NCBI GenBank assembly: GCA_018644665.1
Contig: JABGQA010000168.1
Span: forward strand, 1-64,000
Length of the DNA stretch: 64,000 nt
Source of the DNA: Candidatus Poribacteria bacterium
GTDB lineage: Bacteria; Poribacteria; WGA-4E; GCA-2687025
Reading direction: 5' to 3'
Shown: positions 35,748 through 42,922 of the stretch, piece by piece
Layout: every line of letters starts with the position of its first letter
Numbering within the stretch: the first letter of the stretch is position 1
Made by a program: the position numbers and the translations under genes
Notes under the pieces: model-generated
Databases searched by the model: none
The model's input: only the letters and a program-made list of their open reading frames with translations
Told to the model about the DNA's origin: nothing

Positions 35748-36365
35748 CTAGGCGTCGAGGATCCAGTCGATGCCCTGTAAGACCAGCGTGCGGAAGTCCG
35801 GGTGGTCGTACGCCGCTTGGTCATGCCCCAACGCGTTGTACAGCACCTTCCCGGCGCCGACGTCCTTCGTGTAGACGAGCGGCTGCGTCACGTCGTCCCA
35901 CTCGGCCGTCGCAAGGACATGCGCGCCAGCCGGCGCCCGGTCGAGGACGTACAGCTCGTCGAGAATGCTGAAATCCTCGACGCCCGCCATGACAGGATGC
36001 CCCGGCTCGATGACCTTCACCGGGAACTCGTGGTACGGGCTGTGATGCGTGAAGCGGCCGCCGATGAGGTCGGTAAACGCCGTGCGTTCCACGTCGATCA
36101 CCGTCACGGAATGGATGCCCACGAGCTTCCCGCCATCGCGCACGAACTGGATGGCGCTCGCCTCCTGCTCGGGGGTCAGCTCGCTCATCGTGGCGCAGAG
36201 GACGCAGAGGTCGTACGCGGCCAGATCCTCGAGGACCGCCGCGTCGTGGCTCTCCTCTGCCTCGACGGCGTCGGAGTCGGCGAGCCATGCCATCAGCCGC
36301 CCGCCGAGTTCCTCTAGCGGATGGTGCTGGTCGTTCTTGCTGAGTATGAGTGTCCTTGCCGGCAT
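35748..36365 (-). CDS. ThuA-like domain protein
   Basis: 205 residues from the ATG at 36365, which has AGGGAGGG upstream. The frame stays open further upstream to 36914, but that part is arginine-rich shadow of the neighbouring isomerase gene. ThuA/glutaminase-like Rossmann fold: LCVLCATMSELTPEQEASAIQFVRDGGKLVGIHSV, TDLIGGRFTHHSPYHEFPVKV, QPLVYTKDVGAGKVLYNALGHDQ. Such proteins are linked to trehalose or other sugar use, and their catalytic role is poorly known. It lies 23 nt after the isomerase at 36389 and is probably cotranscribed with it. Confidence 0.88.
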   Translation of the reverse strand: MPARTLILSKNDQHHPLEELGGRLMAWLADSDAVEAEESHDAAVLEDLAAYDLCVLCATMSELTPEQEASAIQFVRDGGKLVGIHSVTVIDVERTAFTDLIGGRFTHHSPYHEFPVKVIEPGHPVMAGVEDFSILDELYVLDRAPAGAHVLATAEWDDVTQPLVYTKDVGAGKVLYNALGHDQAAYDHPDFRTLVLQGIDWILDA

Positions 36366-36388
36366 CGCGCCGCCCTCCCTTGCGTGGT

Positions 36389-37219
36389 CTACCCCAGCAG
36401 GGCGCGCATCTTCTCGATGCCGGTGCGCGCGACGCTCTCGGCGCCCGCCTCCTCGTAGCCCTTGTTGAACAGTTCCAGGGAGTACATCCCGGTATAGCCG
36501 ATGCGCCGGAGAGTGCTGACGATGTCGCCAATGGGCGCCGCCCCATCGCCTGGATATACCCGGTCGGCGTCCGTCTGCGTGTCGATGGCGGGTGACTCGG
36601 GGAAGTCGTTGAAGTGGAAGAGACCGAGCTGTGAGCCTTCCAACTCGCCGAGAAGGTCGTAGCTGTCGCCGGCTATCGCCATGTGGAAGACGTCCGCGAG
36701 CAACACGACTTCGGGGCTGTCGATGGCGCGCATGATCGCCAACGCGTCGCTCAGCGAGCTGAGCGTCTTGGACATGCCCCAGAATTCCAGCAGGGGAGCC
36801 GCGCCCATGCCACGAACGGCGTCCAGCAGGCCGCGGTAGTATGTCGCCAGGTCGGCGATGGGGATGTCCGTGCGATCGGTGACGCCCATCGGCGGAGCCG
36901 CGACGTTCGGGCATCCGAGCGCCTCGGCCGTCTCGAACACCTCAACGGCCTCCACCAACGCCTGAGCGCGGGTGGTGTCGTCGGGATTCGCCCACTGGAA
37001 GAAGGCTATGAGGTTGGGCACGTGTATGCCGGCGTCGTCGATCACGCCGCGCAGCTCGGCGAGCGTGCCGCCGCCCTGGAGGTACGCCGCGATCTCCGCG
37101 ACCCACAACTCGATGCCGTCGTAACCGACCTCGGCGGCAAGCTGAATCTCCTCGACAACGCCGAGGCCGCAGTTGCGGATGGTGCTCGTATTGAAGCAGT
37201 AGACGCCTTCGCTCGCCAT
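36389..37219 (-). CDS. Sugar phosphate isomerase/epimerase (AP endonuclease family 2 TIM barrel)
   Basis: 276 residues. Strand-by-strand features of the xylose-isomerase-like barrel: VGYDGIELWVAEI, GIHVPNLIAFFQW, LLEFWGMSKTL (metal Glu), VVLLADVFHMAIAG (Asp/His ligands), LFHFNDFPE, and a terminal GYTGMYSLELFNKGY. Members use Mn or Zn to interconvert keto and aldo sugars or related cyclitols. It is the first gene of a small operon with ThuA downstream; the combination points to sugar or inositol catabolism. Exact substrate unknown. Confidence 0.9.
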   Translation of the reverse strand: MASEGVYCFNTSTIRNCGLGVVEEIQLAAEVGYDGIELWVAEIAAYLQGGGTLAELRGVIDDAGIHVPNLIAFFQWANPDDTTRAQALVEAVEVFETAEALGCPNVAAPPMGVTDRTDIPIADLATYYRGLLDAVRGMGAAPLLEFWGMSKTLSSLSDALAIMRAIDSPEVVLLADVFHMAIAGDSYDLLGELEGSQLGLFHFNDFPESPAIDTQTDADRVYPGDGAAPIGDIVSTLRRIGYTGMYSLELFNKGYEEAGAESVARTGIEKMRALLG

Positions 37220-37262
37220 GTGGCATTCCTCGGCTGGTTGCTGCGTGCGGTGTCGGACGGGG

Positions 37263-38003
37263 CTAAGCGGACGGCCGGCCCGCGGTCAGGAAACGCCGGC
37301 ACTCGGCCTCGAATCCCTCGTCGCGGGGCGCGTCGATGAAGCCGCCGTCGCGCGTGTAGACGGTGCGGTGCGGCGCGGAACCGTCGGAATAGGCGACCTC
37401 GCTGATGAAGCGCTGCCCCTCGGGGTTGTTGATCCGGCCGACGGTCATGTCCTCGCCCTCGATGCGGACGAATACGAACAGGTTGACCGCTTGGAAGTGG
37501 TCCTCTGGGATCTTGTTCACGCCGAGCAGTTGCTCGCTACCCTCTTCCATGGTGTTGATGTGCATGGTGCTGGTGACCATGTGGCCGTCCGCCTGGAGCG
37601 CGAGCAGATCGCGCAGATCCTGATCCCACAGGTACCCGTCTAGATCGTGGCTGCTGATCTCGTGGCAGATGACGCAGTGCGGGGCGCCGTCCATGGCGTC
37701 GATGCTGTCGCGCGACGCGATGACATACGGCATCGCCGCGGGCGCGAAGTCGGCCAGCACGCGCATCGTGGATGTCTTCCCGACGCCGCCCGGGCCGGAC
37801 GCGGCAATGAGCGAGGCCCCGCGCGCGGCCTTCGACACCAACCAACCGGCGAGGTCCAGCGGCGCCGTGCCCAACTCGACGAAATCGAACATCGTGAACG
37901 GCCCCTCGGGGCGGTCGCGATGCCCAAGGGCGTCCAGCACTTCCCGGTCTTCGCGGCCGGCGACGAACGAGAGCGAATGCGCGGTCGAATCGACGTCTGG
38001 CAT
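37263..38003 (-). CDS. Small P-loop ATPase with GspE/PilT-like core
   Basis: 246 residues from the ATG at 38003 (GGAG six bases upstream). An open extension to 38267 reads through arginine-rich shadow. Walker A G70-P-G-G-V-G-K-T77. Later ALQADGHMVTSTMHINTMEE resembles the GH-x-x-x-x-T-x-H-T-N His-box of secretion/pilus ATPases. A CVICHE sequence (110-115) may bind a metal. There is no N1E or pilus-retraction N-domain and there are no pilus genes nearby. Role unknown; it could be an orphan motor or a regulatory ATPase. It is divergent from the predicted selenoprotein gene. Confidence 0.6.
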   Translation of the reverse strand: MPDVDSTAHSLSFVAGREDREVLDALGHRDRPEGPFTMFDFVELGTAPLDLAGWLVSKAARGASLIAASGPGGVGKTSTMRVLADFAPAAMPYVIASRDSIDAMDGAPHCVICHEISSHDLDGYLWDQDLRDLLALQADGHMVTSTMHINTMEEGSEQLLGVNKIPEDHFQAVNLFVFVRIEGEDMTVGRINNPEGQRFISEVAYSDGSAPHRTVYTRDGGFIDAPRDEGFEAECRRFLTAGRPSA

Positions 38004-38190
38004 GAGTTCTCCAATGCTGCCGTGGGCGCGCCTTCCCGGCGGTCGCCGCCGCGCAGTGTGCAACACGAGAGAGACCAGGCCAAGGGCGCTGTGACCGCGA
38101 CTCCAGACGCGACGACAAGCCTGTCGACTTGACCCCGGCCCGACCGTCACGATATGAGTCACGCGCACGGCTTCACCACCGCCCAACCCC

Positions 38191-39144
38191 ATGGATTTGG
38201 CGATGAACGCGGATGAACTCAGCTTCGGAACCGGCCCCGAGATCGGCGATGTGACGCCAGACTTCACGCTGCCCGACCGGTTCGGCCAGCCGGTAAACTA
38301 CGCCGAGACGCGGGGAGACGGAAAGGCGCTGATCCTGTTCTACCGCAGCGCGTCGTGGTGAGGGTACTGTAAGACGCAGCTCGTGGAGCTGCAGCAGAAC
38401 ATCGACGCCATCCGGGACGCGGGCATTTCCGCGTTCGCCATCAGCCCCGACTCCGTGGACGTGCTGCGTCGCTTCGGCGACAAGTACGGCATCAGCTATC
38501 CGCTGCTGTCCGACGTCGACGCGGAGGCGATCCGAGCGTTCGGAATCCTGAACACCTCCATCGCCGAAGATCACGAGCACTACGGTCTGCCACGTCCCGG
38601 CACGTACATGGTCGGCGACGACGGACGCGTGTTCGCCAAGACCTTCTACGAGGGACACAACGTCCGCGACGCGATGAACGACGTGCTGCGCGACGCCTTC
38701 GACGTCGACCGCGCCCAGATGGGACCCGCAGCCACGGCCGTCAGGCCGAGCGCGCGGGTCACCGCGAGCTTCGCGTCCACGACGATTCGACGGGCGCAGA
38801 GCGTAGTGCTCACGGTGTCGCTGGACATCGAGCCGGGGCGGCGCCTATACGCCTCGCCGGGCGAGGACGGGCGCCAGCCGCTGGAAATCACGCTGGATGG
38901 TGGCGACGCGGTATCGCTGCTCGAAGTCGAATACCCGCGTCCGGGGTCGGGCGAGTCGGGGTATCGCGGTCGCGTAACCGCGAGGGCCACATGTCGCGGG
39001 ATCAACGAGGATCGCGACGAGGAGGTCAACCTCACGGTGCGCGTGCGCTACCAGGCGTATGATGAGCGCACGCGCTATACGCCCGAGGAAGCAGCCATCC
39101 CGATGACGATGTGGTTCACGCCGCACGATTGGCATCGCGTCTGA
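38191..39144 (+). CDS. Predicted selenocysteine-containing redoxin with DsbD-alpha-like C-terminal domain
   Basis: Read through an in-frame TGA (38359-38361), the frame encodes 317 residues: PEIGDVTPDFTLPDRFGQPV, LILFYRSASW-Sec57-GYC60KTQLVEL, FAISPDSVDVLRRFGDKYGISYPLLSD, PGTYMVGDDGRVFAKTF. This is an AhpC/TSA-type redoxin in which homologs carry W-C-P-F-C, so Sec replaces the first active-site Cys and C60 is the resolving residue. Residues from about 185 (ARVTASFASTTIRRAQSVVL) to the end look like the DsbD N-terminal domain, with VRYQAYDERTRYTPEE where DsbD has its cysteines. A SECIS-like hairpin follows the TGA. Likely a thiol peroxidase or reductase. Without Sec insertion only 56 residues would be made. 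The start codon (38191, or ATG at 38203) lacks a strong ribosome site. Confidence 0.8.
38376..38392 (+). promoter_or_regulatory. Bacterial SECIS-like hairpin downstream of in-frame TGA
   Basis: GCAGCTC (38376-38382) and GAGCTGC (38386-38392) form a perfect 7-bp stem around loop GTG. The stem begins 14 nt after the TGA and the loop begins 21 nt after it. Bacterial SECIS elements lie inside the reading frame just downstream of UGA, with a short stem whose small apical loop begins with G; spacing of about 16-37 nt from UGA to loop is the known range. This hairpin meets those criteria. Confidence 0.7.
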
Positions 39145-39154
39145 CGGCGCGGTC

Positions 39155-39955
39155 TCACCACATGTCGGAGCGGCCCACGTCGTCACGGGCGCACACGAAG
39201 TGTCCGCCATTGCCATATAGAATCACGAATCCCGCCGCCTGCAACTCCTCTCCGATCGCCTCGTGCGTACGGTGACATCGGTTCGGTAGCCACCACGCCC
39301 CGGCAATGCGGATCGCGTCCTCGTAGCCGTCCTTCTCGGCGCCGAGTTTCCGGTAGACGGTGTCTGTATCGGCTGCGAACAGGTCGTCTCCGTACGCGTG
39401 ATAGCGCCGACCTGATAGGTCGTCGACCACGACCGCGTCTTCGCTATATCTAGCAGGATCGAACACGGCGCTGCTCACCAGGTAGTAGCCGGTAGGCCGA
39501 AGTCGCGCGCGTACGGCCCCGAAGAGACGCTCGCGGTCGTGCTCCAGCACGATGCCCTGCAAGCAGTAGCTGTCCACGATGAGGTCGTAGCGCGGCCCGT
39601 CGGTTGGCAGTTCGCACACGTCGTGTACGGCGAACCCGATGTCGAGGCCGCGCTCCGCAGCGATGCGCTTCGCGATGTCGATGGCGGCGGGTATCAGGTC
39701 GATCGCATCCACACGGAAGCCACGCTCGGCCAGGAAGCACGCGCCAGGGCCGGTGCCGCAGCCGTATTCGAGCGCCCGTGGCTGCGGGGAGTCGAGATGC
39801 AGGCGACTGAGCGCCGTGTCGAGGAAGGGCCGCGACGGGAAGGCGTCGAACGCCTCGTCGTCTCCGTGGATCTCGCCCCAGGCCCGCTTACCCTCCTGGG
39901 CAACACGGCGATAGCCTTCGACGTGCTCGCGGTAGTAGTACTTCAAGGCGTCCAA
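39155..39955 (-). CDS. Class I SAM-dependent methyltransferase
   Basis: About 266 residues from the TTG at 39955 (MDALKYYYREHVEGYRRV); the start is uncertain. The open frame upstream overlaps the APH gene and is shadow-like. Rossmann motif I ALEYGCGTGPGACFLAERG at about 61-79, acidic residue in VDAIDLIPAAIDIAKR, motif IV DLIVDSYCLQGI, and PTGYYLVSSAVFD. The substrate is unknown. It follows the kinase-like gene at 40018 by 62 nt in the same direction, which may mean the two modify the same metabolite. Confidence 0.85.
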   Translation of the reverse strand: MDALKYYYREHVEGYRRVAQEGKRAWGEIHGDDEAFDAFPSRPFLDTALSRLHLDSPQPRALEYGCGTGPGACFLAERGFRVDAIDLIPAAIDIAKRIAAERGLDIGFAVHDVCELPTDGPRYDLIVDSYCLQGIVLEHDRERLFGAVRARLRPTGYYLVSSAVFDPARYSEDAVVVDDLSGRRYHAYGDDLFAADTDTVYRKLGAEKDGYEDAIRIAGAWWLPNRCHRTHEAIGEELQAAGFVILYGNGGHFVCARDDVGRSDMW

Positions 39956-40017
39956 CTTCCGTACGCGTTCCGGGGCGTCATCGCGGCCACGTGCCTCCAG
40001 TGCTGCCGCTGCGCGCG

Positions 40018-40941
40018 CTACAGTCGCCGCAGCATGTCCCCCACCCAGTCTTCGTGGGCCGCGCGCCGCGCGTCGTCGCCGTCGCCGTCGCTGGCTGCGA
40101 ATATCCAAGCCGTTAGCGCCGCGTAGAGTTCGTACCATTCCAGGACGGCCGGGTCGATGTCCATCGCATCGCAGTACATGCGGTCCACGGGGTATCTCCC
40201 GAGGAACGGGGCCTGCGGCGGCCATGTGTGGAGGAGCATGAGTTCGCTCAGTGGGTCCGCATACCCGACGTACTCCCAGTCGACGACGGCAGCGGCGCCA
40301 TTCGCCTGGTAGATGAAGTTCTGCGGGCCGACATCCCCGTTGCCAAAGGCAGGCCGCGGACGACCCTCCGGCTCGGCGTCCGCCAGCGTTCGCAGTCCCG
40401 CCCGCACGCGTGGCGGAGTTGGCAGCGCATCGGCCTGCCTCCGTATCCAGCCGACGAGGTCAGCGGGCGCGCCGTCGCGTGGCGGCGCCGTAACTGAGGG
40501 CACGTCGGCTGCTCCTATGCCGTTCATGCAGACGAGCGCTTCCACGTACGCGCGCAAGACACGCTCGGGCTCGCGCGCGGCGGCATCCTGGACGGTAGCG
40601 CCCTCGATGTACTGCATGGTGAAGGCTGCCGATCCGAAGTGAGCCCCCGCGTCGTCGAGCCCCCACACACACGGGGTGGGCAGCGTGTGCGTGTGGAGAT
40701 CCCTGAGCGCCGCGAATTCCGCAGCGATGTCGTACGGCTTCACCGCGCGTGCGTGGGAACCGGGCGGCGCGATGGGCGCGACACGGATCACTACCTGCCG
40801 GGCAACTCCGCCGACGACAACGCGCGCGTGGATATTGTCGTGGACGCCGCCCGGCAGGGGCGCCAAACCCGCGACGCTCACCTCGTCCTCGAACGCCCAG
40901 CGCAGGTAGCGCTCGACGGTTCGTGGCGTCGGCTGCGACAC
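40018..40941 (-). CDS. Aminoglycoside phosphotransferase (APH)-family small-molecule kinase
   Basis: 307 residues. The catalytic loop FGNGDVGPQNFIYQ has D203 and N208 (the usual HGD reads NGD here), and the metal-binding VVDWEYVGYADP has D221. An N-terminal Gly-rich PLPGGVHDNIHARV stands in for the nucleotide loop. Such kinases phosphorylate hydroxyl groups of antibiotics, choline, homoserine, sugars or similar metabolites; a resistance role should not be assumed. It follows the globin/ankyrin gene by 4 nt, in the same orientation. Confidence 0.88.
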   Translation of the reverse strand: MSQPTPRTVERYLRWAFEDEVSVAGLAPLPGGVHDNIHARVVVGGVARQVVIRVAPIAPPGSHARAVKPYDIAAEFAALRDLHTHTLPTPCVWGLDDAGAHFGSAAFTMQYIEGATVQDAAAREPERVLRAYVEALVCMNGIGAADVPSVTAPPRDGAPADLVGWIRRQADALPTPPRVRAGLRTLADAEPEGRPRPAFGNGDVGPQNFIYQANGAAAVVDWEYVGYADPLSELMLLHTWPPQAPFLGRYPVDRMYCDAMDIDPAVLEWYELYAALTAWIFAASDGDGDDARRAAHEDWVGDMLRRL

Positions 40942-40945
40942 GCAA

Positions 40946-42673
40946 CTACTGCCTCGCCGCGTGCAGGGCGTCTACGACATCGCCATGCCCGGCCCGTCGC
41001 GCGTAATCCGCGGCGTCCCGACCCGTGGCCGTGGCGGCGCTCGCGCTGGCTCCCGCGGCGAGGAGCGCCTTCGTCAGCCCGACATGTCCGGCGCCTGCGG
41101 CCTTGTGCAGCGGCGTCTCGCCGGTCTTGTTCAGCGGGGCAGCCGGGACCTCCGCTCCTGCCTCTACCAGCCGCGCCGCGATATCCCACTGCTTGGCCGT
41201 CAGCGCACGACCCAGGGCTGTGCGGCCGTTTCCGTCCGGCGCGTTCGGGTCGGCCCCGTGTTCGAGCAGAATCTCGACGTAATCCGGGAACCCGGACTTG
41301 GCGGCAGTGGTGAGAGCCGTGCGGCCGGCGCCGTCTGAGTCATCCGGGTCGACGCCCCGTTGCAGGAGAGCCCGGGCGTACTCCGGGTGGATGCCTCGGT
41401 TCCCGTTGTTCCCGTTGCACGTCGCCACGAGGCCGCTCGGATGCGCGCCCTGCGCCAGCATCTTCTCCGCGACTTCGGGGAACTCGACGAGGGTCCGACC
41501 ACGGACGCCCATGCCCGACGCGCTGGCGCCGTGGGTCAGCAGGAGTTCGGCCCACTCCACGGCTCCGTTGTCGACGACGCGATACAGCAGCTCTCCGCAG
41601 TCGCTCGCGTCGGCGCCCCTGGCGAGGAGCGTCTCCGCTAGCGACAGCGCGTTGCGTCGCGCCGCGAGAGTGAGTAGCTGCACGCTATGGCGCTCGACTT
41701 CCGCGCCAGCGTCAACCAACGCCTCGACGACGCCCGACTGCTTGCCACACACAGCGTGATACAGCGGCGTGACCGGGTAGAAGTCCTCTGCGGGGTCCTC
41801 CGCGTCGAGGAGGCCGGGCTCCGCGGCGAGCACTTCCTCTATCGTCGCGATGTCTCCAAGCATCGAGGCCGTGAACATGTCGACCACGGCGCCCGCTGCG
41901 AGCAGATCGTCCGCGACCGCGCGCTTCTTTCGCATCGCCGCGACGCAGTGCGGAGTCACCATGACAAGCGTCTCTGGAGGAGACGTCTTGCCGTATGTCT
42001 CCTTGCCGACGCCCGGGGCATTCGGGTCGGCTCCGAGGTCGAGCAGCCATTGAACGATGTCCCGGCGGTCGTTCTTTGCCGCCTCCCACAGCAGCGTTCG
42101 CCCGCCCTCGCCTCGCCGCTGGACCAGCGTGGGTTCGTCGTCGATGCGCTCGGCGAGCGCGGCGCGGTCGCCTTTTGCGGCGAGCTGCCAGATGCCTCGG
42201 AGGTAGTTCGTGTTCCCGCAGGCGTCGAAGCGCGCGCGGTGTTCGCCGTCGATGTTCACCATCTGCCGCGCGAGAGGGCCGAGAACCTTCATCAGGCTCT
42301 TTGCCAGCGGCGCGGGGACGTCGCACTCGGCCATGGCGGCGTCGAAGTGCTCGAGCCATAGGGCGGCGGAGCGCCGGCTGATCGCGACTTTGTAGTGTGC
42401 GCGCTGCTGACCCCCAGTCATCGCGCGGGAGTATTCCGGATCGCCGCCAAGCCACTCCATGAAGAACGACACCAACTGACCGCGACCATGGTTCACGTGC
42501 GCGCCGAAGACGGGCTCTAGCTCCGCGTCCTCGGCGATACGATCGTAGAACACGTCGACGAGACGCACGATCCCAGGACGGGAGCCGAACGCGTCGAGCG
42601 CGCCCTCGGGGCGCGAGGTGTCCGCGAATCCGCCGCGGTGGAGATGGTCGGTAGCGTGCGCTGTCTTGCTCAT
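40946..42673 (-). CDS. Truncated hemoglobin (group II) fused to ankyrin repeats
   Basis: 575 residues. Residues 30-140 are a group II truncated hemoglobin: IVRLVDVFYDRIAED (Tyr43 = B10), PVFGAHV, proximal H93 in RAHYKVAISRRSAALW, and Trp106 at G8. From about 160 to the end there are roughly ten ankyrin repeats with the consensus GRTALTTAAKSGFPDYVEILLEHGADPNAPDGNG, HKAAGAGHVGLTKALLAAGA and similar. Globins bind O2 or NO through heme, and ankyrin repeats bind proteins. No signal peptide, so cytoplasmic. Probably a gas-sensing or redox protein tethered to a partner. Confidence 0.85.
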   Translation of the reverse strand: MSKTAHATDHLHRGGFADTSRPEGALDAFGSRPGIVRLVDVFYDRIAEDAELEPVFGAHVNHGRGQLVSFFMEWLGGDPEYSRAMTGGQQRAHYKVAISRRSAALWLEHFDAAMAECDVPAPLAKSLMKVLGPLARQMVNIDGEHRARFDACGNTNYLRGIWQLAAKGDRAALAERIDDEPTLVQRRGEGGRTLLWEAAKNDRRDIVQWLLDLGADPNAPGVGKETYGKTSPPETLVMVTPHCVAAMRKKRAVADDLLAAGAVVDMFTASMLGDIATIEEVLAAEPGLLDAEDPAEDFYPVTPLYHAVCGKQSGVVEALVDAGAEVERHSVQLLTLAARRNALSLAETLLARGADASDCGELLYRVVDNGAVEWAELLLTHGASASGMGVRGRTLVEFPEVAEKMLAQGAHPSGLVATCNGNNGNRGIHPEYARALLQRGVDPDDSDGAGRTALTTAAKSGFPDYVEILLEHGADPNAPDGNGRTALGRALTAKQWDIAARLVEAGAEVPAAPLNKTGETPLHKAAGAGHVGLTKALLAAGASASAATATGRDAADYARRAGHGDVVDALHAARQ

Positions 42674-42922
42674 TGGCCCTCCTCACCTGATTCTAACGCG
42701 CGCCGACGTGGCAAGGCGACAGCCGCGTGCGCTGTCCGCCTCCTCCGCGAGGCAGGGCTCGACCGGCCGCCGTTCCGAGGTCGAGGTGGGCCGGGCAATC
42801 CCCTATGCTGGGCGACGTAAAACCAGGTGTTACCCTAACACTGTGTTCTCGCGTCGCACCGCATAATAGGCGGGCTCGCGTCGGGGCAGAGACCGCGACG
42901 CGCACGAGATATGGAGGGTGGT

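Noticed and set aside
36366..36914. N-terminal extension of the ThuA-like gene
   Set aside because: About 183 Arg/His-rich residues that overlap the isomerase gene in another frame; the ATG at 36365 has a strong ribosome site and matches the family start.
37263..38003. CxxCH (CVICHE) in the P-loop ATPase as a heme site
   Set aside because: The protein has no signal peptide, so it is cytoplasmic, where c-type heme attachment does not occur; it may bind a metal instead.
38191..38361. Reading the TGA at 38359 as a disabling nonsense mutation (pseudogene)
   Set aside because: The frame remains intact and constrained on both sides for the full family length, the codon lies exactly at the active-site Cys position, and a SECIS-like hairpin follows. 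A random stop would rarely meet all three.
40018..40941. Calling the APH-type kinase an antibiotic-resistance gene
   Set aside because: The family fold also covers choline, homoserine and sugar kinases; the substrate pocket cannot be read from the sequence and there is no resistance context.
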